From NCBI RefSeq assembly GCF_018967845.1, contig NZ_JAHLZZ010000001.1:2976001-3040000 (forward strand): a stretch of DNA of 64,000 nt. The letters run 5' to 3'. The position numbers and the translations under genes are program-made. Shown here in pieces: positions 24,534 to 32,570 of the stretch (positions are counted from its first letter, which is position 1; the number at the start of each line of letters is the position of its first letter). Below the pieces are notes generated by a model. The model did not search any database. It saw only the letters and a program-made list of their open reading frames with translations, and was not told the origin of the DNA. The DNA comes from Hymenobacter siberiensis. GTDB lineage: Bacteria > Bacteroidota > Bacteroidia > Cytophagales > Hymenobacteraceae.

Positions 24534-26150
24534 CTAATCATCATTAAGCCGGTTGTAGGCGCGATGTTTCTTTTTGGGCAGGCTGGGGCGCAGGTGGCTG
24601 GCGGCCGTCACGTCGGAGGCTTCGTCGAAGAGCTTGAGCCGCCGGCTGCTGCCTTGCAGCACCAGCTGGTCGTGGCCCTCGCCGCCGTAGAGCAGCACGG
24701 GTATGGGCCGGCGGGTGGCGCTGGTGGTTACCTCAAAGATGTCATCGCCCCCCAGGCCGTCGAGGCTCAGCTCCTTGGTTTCGGCGGCGTAGTAGGTGCG
24801 GCGGAACCGGAGTGAGTCGCCGGCCGAAAGCTGGCTGAGGGCCTGTGAGAACACGCGTACGGTGGTGGAATCGGCGTAGCGATGTACCACAAACCGCTCG
24901 GCCTGGGCGGTGCCGCCCAGCGTGGGCTCGTGGGCCAGGGTGAGGTAAAATTTTTCGGCGGCCTGGGGCAGGGTTTCGCGCCGGGCCTTGAGGGCATTGC
25001 CGAGGCGGGTGCCTTCCAGGGCATACACGGCGGGCGGCAGGCGGCGCATGGCCCGCTCAATCACGGAATCGGGCAGGCGGCGCTGCAGGTCGCGGGCGGT
25101 GCGCTGGAAATCGGCCCGCGTCATGGCCGAGAGGCCGCGCTGGTCAATAAACTTCGCCTGGAATACCAGCGCGGCCATGTTGTTGTACTCGTTGCGAAAC
25201 GTTTGGAACTGCGGGGCGATGAACGGCCGTGCCGCCAGCCAGGGAATGATGCCGTCATCGAACCGAAAATACACTTGGTCGCGGTCTTTCGGAATGCCGA
25301 GGTAGCGCACCCGGCCCCCGGCTTCCTCAAACGCGGCCCAGCTCCACTGCCCCTCGTGCCGGTCCCAGTCGCCGAGCCATACATCGAGCAGGCGGGCGCG
25401 CAGGAAGGCGGGCTGGTCGATGAAATGGGAGGGATGGTGGTACACCTTTTTGAGCATGGCCTCGCCCCCGTCAAAATCAACGGCCTTGGCCAGGTCGAGG
25501 GTGCGGGCGGCCGGGGAGTTATACTTCTCTTCGAGCAGCGCCAGCTTGCCCTGAAACTGGGCGGAGGACGTGCCCAGGCCGGTTTCATCGGGCCGGATGT
25601 ACACGAGGCGCGGGTGGGTGTGGGGCACGCCGGCCGCCTGCGCCAGCGGCGGCACCGTGAGCGCACCGTAGGGAATGGCGGCCGAGGTGGCATCGCGCAC
25701 CACGTTGAGCAAGAAGGTGTTGCGCAGCACCGGCGGCAGGGTTTTATAGGGCTCTTTATCGAGGGCACGCAGGGCGTATTCGCGCTGCTGATGGCCTTCC
25801 AGTGTCATGCTGATGCTTTGGTAGCCGCCGCCGGCCTTGCCTGCCGTGAGGCCGCCGGGGGCGGCCGTGGCTAGGTTCAGCACCGCTACTTTGGCGGGAG
25901 CGGCCCATACGCGGCGGTAGTGGCGGCCCAGAAAAAACCGGTAGAAACCCGAGTGACGGTCATATTGGCGGCCGGCCGTGGCCAGTACCGAATCGGCGTG
26001 GCCCGGCAGGGCGGCGGCACTGCCCGGGCCCACGTGGGCATCAGGCTGAAAATAATGGCGGCGGGCGCAGCCGCTGGCGGCCAGCCCCAGGCCCAGCAGC
26101 ACCAGCAGGCGCGGGCAAAAACCGGGGTAGCGAACAAAAGGGTGAGGCAT
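24534..26150 (-). CDS. lipoprotein of a three-member paralogous family (copy B), kinase-like motif order
   Basis: A 538-residue protein with lipobox AASGC after MPHPFVRYPGFCPRLLVLLGLGLA. It is the most regular copy: GGGYQSISMTL with ALRALDKEP, LALLEEKYN, LLDVWLGDWDRHEGQWSWA, GIPKDRDQVYFRFDDGIIPW, and at the end LDGLGGDDIFEV...LYGGEGHDQLVL. The last block resembles a Ca-binding/RTX-like turn. Same gene orientation as copy A with the CTCACCCC inverted repeat between; divergent from copy C across 159 bp. See copy A for the structural inference. Function unknown. Confidence 0.72.
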   Translation of the reverse strand: MPHPFVRYPGFCPRLLVLLGLGLAASGCARRHYFQPDAHVGPGSAAALPGHADSVLATAGRQYDRHSGFYRFFLGRHYRRVWAAPAKVAVLNLATAAPGGLTAGKAGGGYQSISMTLEGHQQREYALRALDKEPYKTLPPVLRNTFLLNVVRDATSAAIPYGALTVPPLAQAAGVPHTHPRLVYIRPDETGLGTSSAQFQGKLALLEEKYNSPAARTLDLAKAVDFDGGEAMLKKVYHHPSHFIDQPAFLRARLLDVWLGDWDRHEGQWSWAAFEEAGGRVRYLGIPKDRDQVYFRFDDGIIPWLAARPFIAPQFQTFRNEYNNMAALVFQAKFIDQRGLSAMTRADFQRTARDLQRRLPDSVIERAMRRLPPAVYALEGTRLGNALKARRETLPQAAEKFYLTLAHEPTLGGTAQAERFVVHRYADSTTVRVFSQALSQLSAGDSLRFRRTYYAAETKELSLDGLGGDDIFEVTTSATRRPIPVLLYGGEGHDQLVLQGSSRRLKLFDEASDVTAASHLRPSLPKKKHRAYNRLNDD

Positions 26151-26309
26151 TCGGTAAAGGCAGGCAAGCGCGAATGAGCCTTTAACGCAACTTTCCCGTA
26201 AAGGTGGTCAGCGAATGGCTTCGGCTATGTATTTCACTCGCACTTTCGTCGACAACTACTTGTTTTTTGGCCCTGAAGGGCTTTTCCTGGTTTTGGAAAA
26301 CTGCTGCTT

Positions 26310-27914
26310 ATGCCGGGCTTGACTGCTGAATGGAAACCGTGGGCGCGGGGCTGGTGCACCGGGGCGGCAGCCGTGCTCTTAGCAAGCTGCGCCGAGCACA
26401 CGGCCCCGGCCGGGGCCGCTCCGCGATGGAGCACCGACTCGACCACGGTGCGCATGGCCGCCGGGCCGCAATACGCCCGCAGTACTGCCTGGCAGTTCTT
26501 CTTTGGCACCCACTACCGCAGCATCTGGGCCACGCCGGTTACGGTGCCGGTGCTGCGGCTGGCCACCGCCGTGCCCGGCGGCCTGGTGCCCATGCAGGCA
26601 GGCGGCAGCTACCAGAGCCACACCCTGCGCCTGCACGCGCCCGACGGTCGGGAGTACGTGCTACGCTCCGTGGACAAGGATATGAGTGCCGCGCTCAGCC
26701 CCGGCTGGAAAAGAAACCTGCTGCGCGGCCTGCTCAAGGACCAGACCAGCGCCACGCAGCCCTTCGGGGCGTATCCGGCTGCCCAGCTGGCCGAGGCGGC
26801 CGGGGTGCTGCACGCCAACCCGCGCCTGGTATTCGTGGGGCCAGATGCCGGCCTGGGCAAGTTTAAAGCCGCCTATGCCAATGCGCTTTACCTGTTTGAG
26901 GAGCGGCCCGACGGCGACCAGCGCCTGGTGGCCAGCTTCGGCCATTCGCTCCGCGTGGTAAATTCGGCGCATATGCTGGCTGCCCTGCGCCGCTGGCCCG
27001 GTGCCCATGTGCCCGCCCGCGCCTTCCTCCGCGCCCGCCTGCTCGACTTGCTGGTGGGCGACTGGAGCCGCCGCGAAGACCAGTGGCGCTGGGCCACGTT
27101 TTCGCAGGCTGGCCGGGTGGCTTATCGGCCCGTGCCGCGCGACCGCGACCAGGCTTTTTTTCTGTTTGATGACGGGCTAGTGACGCGGCTGGTGTCGTGG
27201 TTTGCGCCCAAATACCAGACCTTCCGGGCCACCATTGGCCTGGAAAACGTGGATGGCCTGACCACCACTGCCCGTGCCCTCGACCGCACCCTGCTCACCA
27301 GCTTGAGCGCGAATGACTTTCGGGAAGTGGCCGATTCCGTGCGGGCCAGCCTGAGCGATGCGGCGCTGGTGCGGGCCTTCAACGCGGGGCCGCCGGAAAC
27401 GCGGGCCCGCCTGGCGGCGCGGTTTGTGCCCATGCTGCGCGCCCGGCGCGAGCAGCTGCCCGCCGTGGCCCAGCAGTATTACGCGCTATTGAACAAGCAG
27501 GCCTGGCTGATTGGCACCGACCAGGCCGAGCGCTTTATTCTGAGCGAAGCCGGCGGCAGCCTGCGCGTGCAGCTGCTGGCCCGGCGCCCCGGCCGGCCTG
27601 ATAGCCTCGTGGTGGAGCGCACCTACAACCGTAAAATCACCCCCCGGCTCGATCTGTACGGCCTGGGCGGCGACGACGTATTTGAGCTGCGCGGCACCTT
27701 GCCGCAGGGCATTGCCGTGCACTTCTATGATGGGGCGGGCCGCAACCAGGTCATCACTACCCCGGGGGCCACGCCGGGCGACGTAACCTGGTACACGGGC
27801 CCCGGCGAGCGGCTTACTTCGCGGCCGGCCGGAGTGCAGATAGAAGCCGACCCGCACCCCGAGCTCACGGCCAACGGCCGCGCCTGGCTGCACCGCTATA
27901 ATTTGAGCGACTAG
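26310..27914 (+). CDS. lipoprotein of a three-member paralogous family (copy C), altered DRH motif
   Basis: A 534-residue protein with lipobox LLASC. It shares with A and B the ATPVTVPVLRLAT entry, GGSYQSHTLRL with VLRSVDKDM, LYLFEERPDGD, VPRDRDQAFFLFDDGLV and GLGGDDVFEL. The central motif, however, reads LLVGDWSRREDQWRW: both the Asp and the His of WDRH are replaced. If that motif is catalytic, this copy is inactive. It is divergently transcribed from copy B and its last 4 bp overlap the end of the convergent CrtA-like gene. Confidence 0.72.
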   Translation: MPGLTAEWKPWARGWCTGAAAVLLASCAEHTAPAGAAPRWSTDSTTVRMAAGPQYARSTAWQFFFGTHYRSIWATPVTVPVLRLATAVPGGLVPMQAGGSYQSHTLRLHAPDGREYVLRSVDKDMSAALSPGWKRNLLRGLLKDQTSATQPFGAYPAAQLAEAAGVLHANPRLVFVGPDAGLGKFKAAYANALYLFEERPDGDQRLVASFGHSLRVVNSAHMLAALRRWPGAHVPARAFLRARLLDLLVGDWSRREDQWRWATFSQAGRVAYRPVPRDRDQAFFLFDDGLVTRLVSWFAPKYQTFRATIGLENVDGLTTTARALDRTLLTSLSANDFREVADSVRASLSDAALVRAFNAGPPETRARLAARFVPMLRARREQLPAVAQQYYALLNKQAWLIGTDQAERFILSEAGGSLRVQLLARRPGRPDSLVVERTYNRKITPRLDLYGLGGDDVFELRGTLPQGIAVHFYDGAGRNQVITTPGATPGDVTWYTGPGERLTSRPAGVQIEADPHPELTANGRAWLHRYNLSD

Positions 27915-28627
27915 CCCGGGGCCGCCAGCAGGCCTGCCAGTGGCTCCCGGCCATCGAGGGTGCCCTCGCTGCTCAGCACCTGGAAGCGGGCAAACAGCTC
28001 CTCAGCGTACCAGTTTTCGCGGCGCGTAAGCTTGATTGCCTCGCGGTGCGTGGCGTCTTTATAGGCATATTCCCGCATGGCTTTGGCCGATTCCCACACG
28101 CTGAACGTGGCCTGCCGCACCAGTGGCAATTCGCCCAGCCCGATGGCGGCGCGCACGCCAACCGCGTGGGCCAGCGCCGCACTGGTGGGCTCTACGAATT
28201 TCCAGAAGCGTGGGGTTTTGCGCCAGCGAATGCTGGCCCGGGTCAGCACGGCTATGGGCGTATCGGCCGGGGCTGAAAGGGTATTGGAGCTGTATTCAAA
28301 AGGGTTTTGGCCGTCCCAGAGGCCCTGGGCTTTGATGGGGGCAAGGCGCACGGTCCACTGTTCGGCGCTGCGCTGCTGGTAGGCCGCCCACAGTGGGTGG
28401 CGACTGAAAAATGCGGCGGCCGAAGCCACATCTTGCCATACAGCCATGAAGCCGTAGCGGTCGAAGTTGGGCCACACGCCGAAGCCGTTGGCGGCCCCGC
28501 TGCCCAGCAGCTTGAAGAACTTCAGGCCCGGTACCTTTTTCAGGGTGGGGGGCGAGGTGCCCATCTGGGCCAGGCCCCAGCGCCGATGGCCGGGTTTTAG
28601 CGTGAAAACGGTAAGGGTGGTGTGCAA
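27911..28627 (-). CDS. spheroidene monooxygenase (CrtA)-like protein
   Basis: A 238-residue protein with the family ending VRQATFSVWESAKAMREYAYKD and HREAIKLTRRENWYAEELFARF, and the N-terminal GLKFFKLLGSG...GFGVWPNFDRYGFMAVW block. CrtA oxygenates spheroidene in purple bacteria; homologues in Bacteroidota occur in carotenoid (for example keto-carotenoid) and other contexts. No other crt gene lies in the window, so the substrate is open. It starts at TTG 28627 (MHTTLTVFTLKPG); no in-frame ATG lies nearby. Confidence 0.82.
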   Translation of the reverse strand: MHTTLTVFTLKPGHRRWGLAQMGTSPPTLKKVPGLKFFKLLGSGAANGFGVWPNFDRYGFMAVWQDVASAAAFFSRHPLWAAYQQRSAEQWTVRLAPIKAQGLWDGQNPFEYSSNTLSAPADTPIAVLTRASIRWRKTPRFWKFVEPTSAALAHAVGVRAAIGLGELPLVRQATFSVWESAKAMREYAYKDATHREAIKLTRRENWYAEELFARFQVLSSEGTLDGREPLAGLLAAPG

Positions 28628-28933
28628 AGTGAGGTAAGCTTAAAAGGATAAAATCAAACCGGTTGTGCCGATAACTAAAGCTCCGATTGACCACCTTCTT
28701 ACAACCTTCTATTTGAAAAAGTCTCGGAAGGATTGGCTTGTATTATCAACACTGGTACCCAGCCAAAAGCCTTGTTCTTTAGCTTTATCCGCAATACTTA
28801 ACCCCAAAGAAAACAGGGCTGAGGAAATCAGAATAGCAAAAAAACTCTGCATGTAGAGGGGGGCTTCCTTGTAATTGAGTTAACAAAAAAAGGCCGAAAT
28901 TGCTTCCGGCCTTTAAGAATCACAGCTTCAAAC
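28628..28933. other. 306-bp AT-rich gap, terminator only
   Basis: AT-rich compared with neighbours. Apart from the hairpin at 28889-28914, no gene, repeat or regulatory motif is supported. Confidence 0.5.
28889..28914 (-). terminator. terminator of the pyridoxamine-oxidase-like gene
   Basis: AAAGGCCG (28889-28896) and CGGCCTTT (28907-28914), followed on the minus strand by a T-run; just downstream of the gene ending at 28934. Confidence 0.8.
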
Positions 28934-29446
28934 TTACTTCACCTGCACCTGGGCGTGCTGGTTCACGTCGTCGTCCTTGCTGCCTTCGCCGGTCACTATT
29001 GCCCGCACGTAGCCGTAGGCGCGAGACAAGATGCTGCTGGGCGAATCCCAGTATTCTGCCTTGTCAATGGTCACTTTCAGGATGCTGATGCTGGGGTCTT
29101 CTTTGCCCTTGGGGAACCAGGCGCGCAACGGCTCGCTCCAGAGCTCGGCAATTTTTGCTTCGTCGCGGTAGGCATTGGCCTTGCCCGAAACGGAGGCGTA
29201 CACGTTGCTTTCGGGGTTGGAGTAGCTCAGGTTTACCTGGCTGTCTTTCTTTACCTCGTACACTTTGGCCGAATTCACATCGGTGAGAAAATACAGGGCC
29301 TCGTCTTTGCCGGGGTTGATGGTGGCCATGGGGCGGCTGTGGAGGTTGCCGTGCTCGTCGGTGGTGGTGAGCATAGCCATGCGCACTTCTTTGATTTTAC
29401 CGAATAGCTGGGTCAGGTCGTGGGTTACGGGCGACTTATCGGACAT
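28934..29446 (-). CDS. pyridoxamine 5'-phosphate oxidase-fold (general stress protein 26-like) protein
   Basis: A 170-residue split-barrel flavin-binding protein, start at ATG 29446 (MSDKSPVTHDLTQLF). Visible features are the MAMLTTTDEHGNLHSRPMATIN strand pair, ALYFLTDVNSAKVYEVKKDSQVNLSYSNPE and a C-terminal AELWSEPLRAWFPKGKEDPSISILKV block as in GSP26/YdaG-like proteins. These are usually FMN- or F420-type reductases of unknown substrate or stress proteins rather than PNPOx itself. Cytoplasmic. Confidence 0.85.
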   Translation of the reverse strand: MSDKSPVTHDLTQLFGKIKEVRMAMLTTTDEHGNLHSRPMATINPGKDEALYFLTDVNSAKVYEVKKDSQVNLSYSNPESNVYASVSGKANAYRDEAKIAELWSEPLRAWFPKGKEDPSISILKVTIDKAEYWDSPSSILSRAYGYVRAIVTGEGSKDDDVNQHAQVQVK

Positions 29447-29573
29447 GGGGGAGGTTGTTGGGAAGGTGAAAGAATAGGCCGTGCCCAAACTGGGCCGGCG
29501 GCATATTGGTTTACGTCAGCCAGAGGGCCGGGGTTGAATAAAACTCTGGCCCCGCCCGTACCTTCCTGCCACA

Positions 29574-30173
29574 ATGAACTTTCTGGCCCATCTTTTTCTC
29601 TCCGGCGCGCCCGGTTCGGCCCCGTATGCCGATGTGCTGCTTGGCAACTTCATCGCCGATTCGGTGCCCGGCCGCCAGTTCGAAAACTACCCGCCCGCCG
29701 TGCAAATCGGCATCCGCCTGCACCGGGCCATCGACACGTTCACTGACCAGCATCCCGTGGTGCGCCGCAGCACCCAGCGCCTGCGCGCCGCCGGCTACGG
29801 CAAGTATGCCGGGGTGATTTCAGATATGTTTCTGGACCATTTACTGGCCCGCAATTTCAGGGAGTTCTCCGCCGAAAGCCTGCCCGATTTCACCCGCCGC
29901 GTCTATGCCCTGCTCGCCGCTCGCGAAGCCGAAATGCCGCCCCGCGTGCAGCACTTCTTTCCCTACATGGCCCAGCAAAACTGGCTGCTGACCTATGCCG
30001 AAACCGAAGGCATCAGCCGCGCCCTGAGTGGCCTGAGCCGCCGGGCCTCAGCGGGCTCGGGCATGGAAACGGCCGCCACGGAGCTGGTTGCTAATTACGA
30101 GGAATACGAAGCAGACTTCCGGGCGTTTTTTCCAGAGCTGCAGCAGTATGTAGCGGGAATGCTGGACGGGTGA
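29574..30173 (+). CDS. acyl carrier protein phosphodiesterase (AcpH-like, DUF479)
   Basis: A 199-residue helical protein beginning MNFLAHLFLSG and containing the conserved DVLLGNFIADSVPG, LHRAIDTFTDQHPVVRRS and VISDMFLDHLL motifs, with the Asp/His residues of an HD-like metal site. In E. coli AcpH removes 4'-phosphopantetheine from ACP. It is preceded by TACCTTCC, a weak variant of the -7 element, 19 nt upstream. The palindrome at 30179-30215 follows its stop. Confidence 0.9.
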   Translation: MNFLAHLFLSGAPGSAPYADVLLGNFIADSVPGRQFENYPPAVQIGIRLHRAIDTFTDQHPVVRRSTQRLRAAGYGKYAGVISDMFLDHLLARNFREFSAESLPDFTRRVYALLAAREAEMPPRVQHFFPYMAQQNWLLTYAETEGISRALSGLSRRASAGSGMETAATELVANYEEYEADFRAFFPELQQYVAGMLDG

Positions 30174-30178
30174 AAAAC

Positions 30179-30215
30179 AGAACGTCATGCTGCATTGCGC
30201 GCAGCATGACGTTCT
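30179..30215. repeat. 15-bp palindrome, GTCATGC (REP-like) family
   Basis: AGAACGTCATGCTGC (30179-30193) and its perfect complement (30201-30215), loop ATTGCGC. It may double as a terminator for acpH. A degenerate second unit (CGTCATGC ... GCGTGACG) follows at 30268-30296. Confidence 0.85.
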
Positions 30216-30314
30216 AGAAGAACTCAACATAGCCTTGGAGCCTATTCAAAATAGGCACTAAAAAGCACGTCATGCTTCGCTCTGCTCTGCGTGACGCCCT
30301 ATTTGGATAGGGTC

Positions 30315-30830
30315 TTAGTGCTGGTGGCCGCCTTCGCCGTGCGCGTGGCCGTGGGCCAGCTCATCGGCGGTGGCGTCGCGCACGTCGGCCACTTTGCCGG
30401 TAAAGTGCATCACCATGCCGGCCAGGGGGTGGTTGAAGTCCATTTGCACGGCGGTTTCGCCGATGCTGATGACCTTGGCCTGCATGTGGTTGCCTTCGTT
30501 GTCGGCCATGGGCAGAAAGTTGCCGGGCTGGAGCATTTCCTCGTCCAGTTTGCCGTCGATGAGGAAGACTTCCTTGGGAATTTCGACCAGCGCCTGCTCG
30601 TCGTACTCGCCGTAGGCCTGCTCGGGGGTGAGGCTGAACTCGAAGGAGTCGCCCGGATTTTTGCCGTCGAGCTGCGTTTCAAACTCTTCGGGCAGGCCGC
30701 TGTGGCCGAAGAGAAAAACCATGGGCGCGTCGGCTTCGGCCGATTCGACCAATACTTTTTCCTGGTTTTCGTCGGTTACGCTGAGGTCGTAAGTAATGGT
30801 GACGACTTTTTTATCGCTGATGGCAGCCAT
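30315..30830 (-). CDS. slyD: SlyD-type FKBP peptidyl-prolyl isomerase
   Basis: A 171-residue protein (start at ATG 30830, MAAISDKKVV). It has an FKBP domain split by an IF (insert-in-flap) chaperone domain: FLFGHSGLPEEFETQLDGKNPGDSFEFSLTPEQAYGEYDEQALVEIPKE, then a second FKBP part with MDFNHPLAGMVMHFTGKVADV. It ends in a His-rich tail HGHAHGEGGHQH that could bind nickel or other metals. Cytoplasmic folding factor. A second, exported double-FKBP protein lies at 44338. Confidence 0.93.
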   Translation of the reverse strand: MAAISDKKVVTITYDLSVTDENQEKVLVESAEADAPMVFLFGHSGLPEEFETQLDGKNPGDSFEFSLTPEQAYGEYDEQALVEIPKEVFLIDGKLDEEMLQPGNFLPMADNEGNHMQAKVISIGETAVQMDFNHPLAGMVMHFTGKVADVRDATADELAHGHAHGEGGHQH

Positions 30831-31208
30831 GGGATTAAATTGGGGAATGGGGGAGAAGTTAGCGCCAGCCCGGACGGCTGATGCACAAAGAAAGGGAGTT
30901 CTGCCGGGAACGGCGGGCAAATCCAGGAAAATAAAAACGTCATGTTGAGCGAGGTCGAAGCATGTCTGCCGCGCAAGTAATTCTTTCTTATTAGAGTAAG
31001 GTTTCGGCGGCGCTTCGCATGACGGTTCAATTTATCGGCTGCTCGCTCTAAGGGTTCTGTATGCGTTTAGCCTGCGTGGTTTTTAACCTCAGCTCTAGGT
31101 TGGTACCAGTCTGCCAATAGTTTCCGGCCAACAACCTGTCCCAGGCGCTGTGCGTACCGACTAAACACGATTTCTCATAACCGAACCAACGTATTTCAAT
31201 CCTTTCCA
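30831..31208. other. intergenic region with a degenerate REP-like palindrome
   Basis: Bases about 30938-31028 hold CGTCATGTTGAGCGAGGTCGAAGCATG and a distant inverted GCGCTTCGCATGACG, the same family as at 30179 and 58419. The rest (31030-31208) has no gene and no repeat I can support. Confidence 0.55.
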
Positions 31209-32395
31209 ATGCCTAAATAAACTTATAAACCACTGGTTTCCTTGCTACTAAGCGGTATGTTGCTAGCCGGTTATAATTCAAACTCACTGGCCATCCAGGA
31301 CCAGGCTGTGAACAAAGAAGCAGTGGTGAATACCGATTCGGCGACCCTGAAAACGGCCTCTGCCGATACCATGGGCGTGCCCGCCGGCTCCATTCCCACC
31401 ATTGGCAGCCCGCAGCTGCTCTTCACGCTGCCGGATACGCACAACACCCCCGACGGCCTCGCCCGGAGCCCCGACGGCCACATCCTGCTCTCGGTGCCCA
31501 ACATTGCCGATAACAGCCAGCCAGCCAGCCGCCATTATCGAGATTGTGGGCAATGCCTACCAGCCTTTCGCCCCCAACCTCCCCCTGGAGCCCATCACCA
31601 AAAAAGCCGCCCCGATGGACCTGGCTTTCGGCCCCGATGGTAACGTGTACTACACCGAAAACCAGTACGAAAACAGCAAGAAATTCGTGTCGCGCCTTAT
31701 GCGCATCAACATGAAAAACGGCAAGCCTGGCAACATCGAAACCGTGGTGGACAGCTTCGCGCTATCCAACGGCCTGGTGTGGAAGGGCAATTTGCTGTAT
31801 ATCACCGATAGCCAATGGGATATGCCCGGCAACGACAAGGGCAGTGCCATCCTGCGCTTCACCCTCGATGAGCTGAAAAGGTCCAATGGCCCGCTGCACC
31901 TCAAGCCCAAAACCAAGGACCCGCACGTACTGGCCATGTTCACGACCAACGAACGAAACCGGCGTGGACAACGGGGCCGACGGCATCGACTACGACAGCA
32001 AAGGCAACCTCTACACCGGTCCCTTCGGCGACGGCAGCTTCTACAAAGTCACCCTCAAGCCCGACTGCATCTTCGCCAAGCAGGAAGCCGTGCAACTGAC
32101 CGGCGACAAAATTACCTGCATCGACGGCTTCGTGATTGACCGCGCCACCGACAAAGCCTACGTAACCGGCGCGCGCCAGAATGCCATCTTCGTCATCAAC
32201 CTAAAGGATAACAGCGTGATGACGCTGGTCCAAAATTCCGATACCGACGGCACCGGCGGCAAGCTCGACCAGTCCGCCGAGGTGCTGCTCAAAGGCAAGC
32301 GCCTGTACATTTCAAACTACGACAACCCGGCGAAGCATTTTGTGAATACGAAGTCGGACGCGCCGCACACGGAGTCGGTGATTGACTTGCCGTAG
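31209..32395 (+). pseudogene. SMP-30/gluconolactonase-like lipoprotein gene, multiply disrupted
   Basis: The composite product is a beta-propeller: LPDTHNTPDGLARSPDGHILLSVPNIAD, PMDLAFGPDGNVYYTENQ, LSNGLVWKGNLLYITDSQ, ADGIDYDSKGNLYTGPFGDGSFYKV and a final EVLLKGKRLYISNYDNP strand. Four lesions are visible. ATG at 31209 is followed at codon 4 by TAA. The signal reads LLLSGMLLAGY, where a lipobox Cys would be expected. A CAGC unit is present in four tandem copies (31514-31529), one too many for the frame. CGAA is duplicated near 31947-31958. Removing one unit at each site restores one continuous frame. Confidence 0.82.
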
Positions 32396-32397
32396 TC

Positions 32398-32562
32398 GTC
32401 ACCTCACCCCTAACCCCTCTCCTGCGGAGAGGGGAGACAGTTCCGTGCTGCTGTTAACCAACCCTGAATGAAAAAGAGCCAATTGCGTCTAGCAATTGGC
32501 TCTTTTTGTTAACCCTCGTCAGGCTCTCCTCTCCGCAGGTGAGGGGCCGGGGGTGAGGTGAC
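32398..32562. repeat. inverted CTCACCCC-family repeats flanking a terminator
   Basis: GTCACCTCACCCC...CCTGCGGAGAGG at about 32398-32434 is mirrored at about 32525-32562, with several mismatches in between. Same family as 24358-24509. The true terminator (32471-32507) sits in the centre. Confidence 0.7.
32471..32507. terminator. bidirectional terminator, 15-bp stem
   Basis: AAAAAGAGCCAATTG (32471-32485) and its perfect complement (32493-32507), loop of 7, A- and T-runs at the ends. Confidence 0.88.
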
Positions 32563-32570
32563 CCGCGAAG

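Noticed and set aside
31242-31643. first part of the SMP-30-like region as a stand-alone 133-aa protein
   Set aside because: Its last part is out of frame and nonsense-like; the frame continues in the next reading frame with matching propeller motifs.
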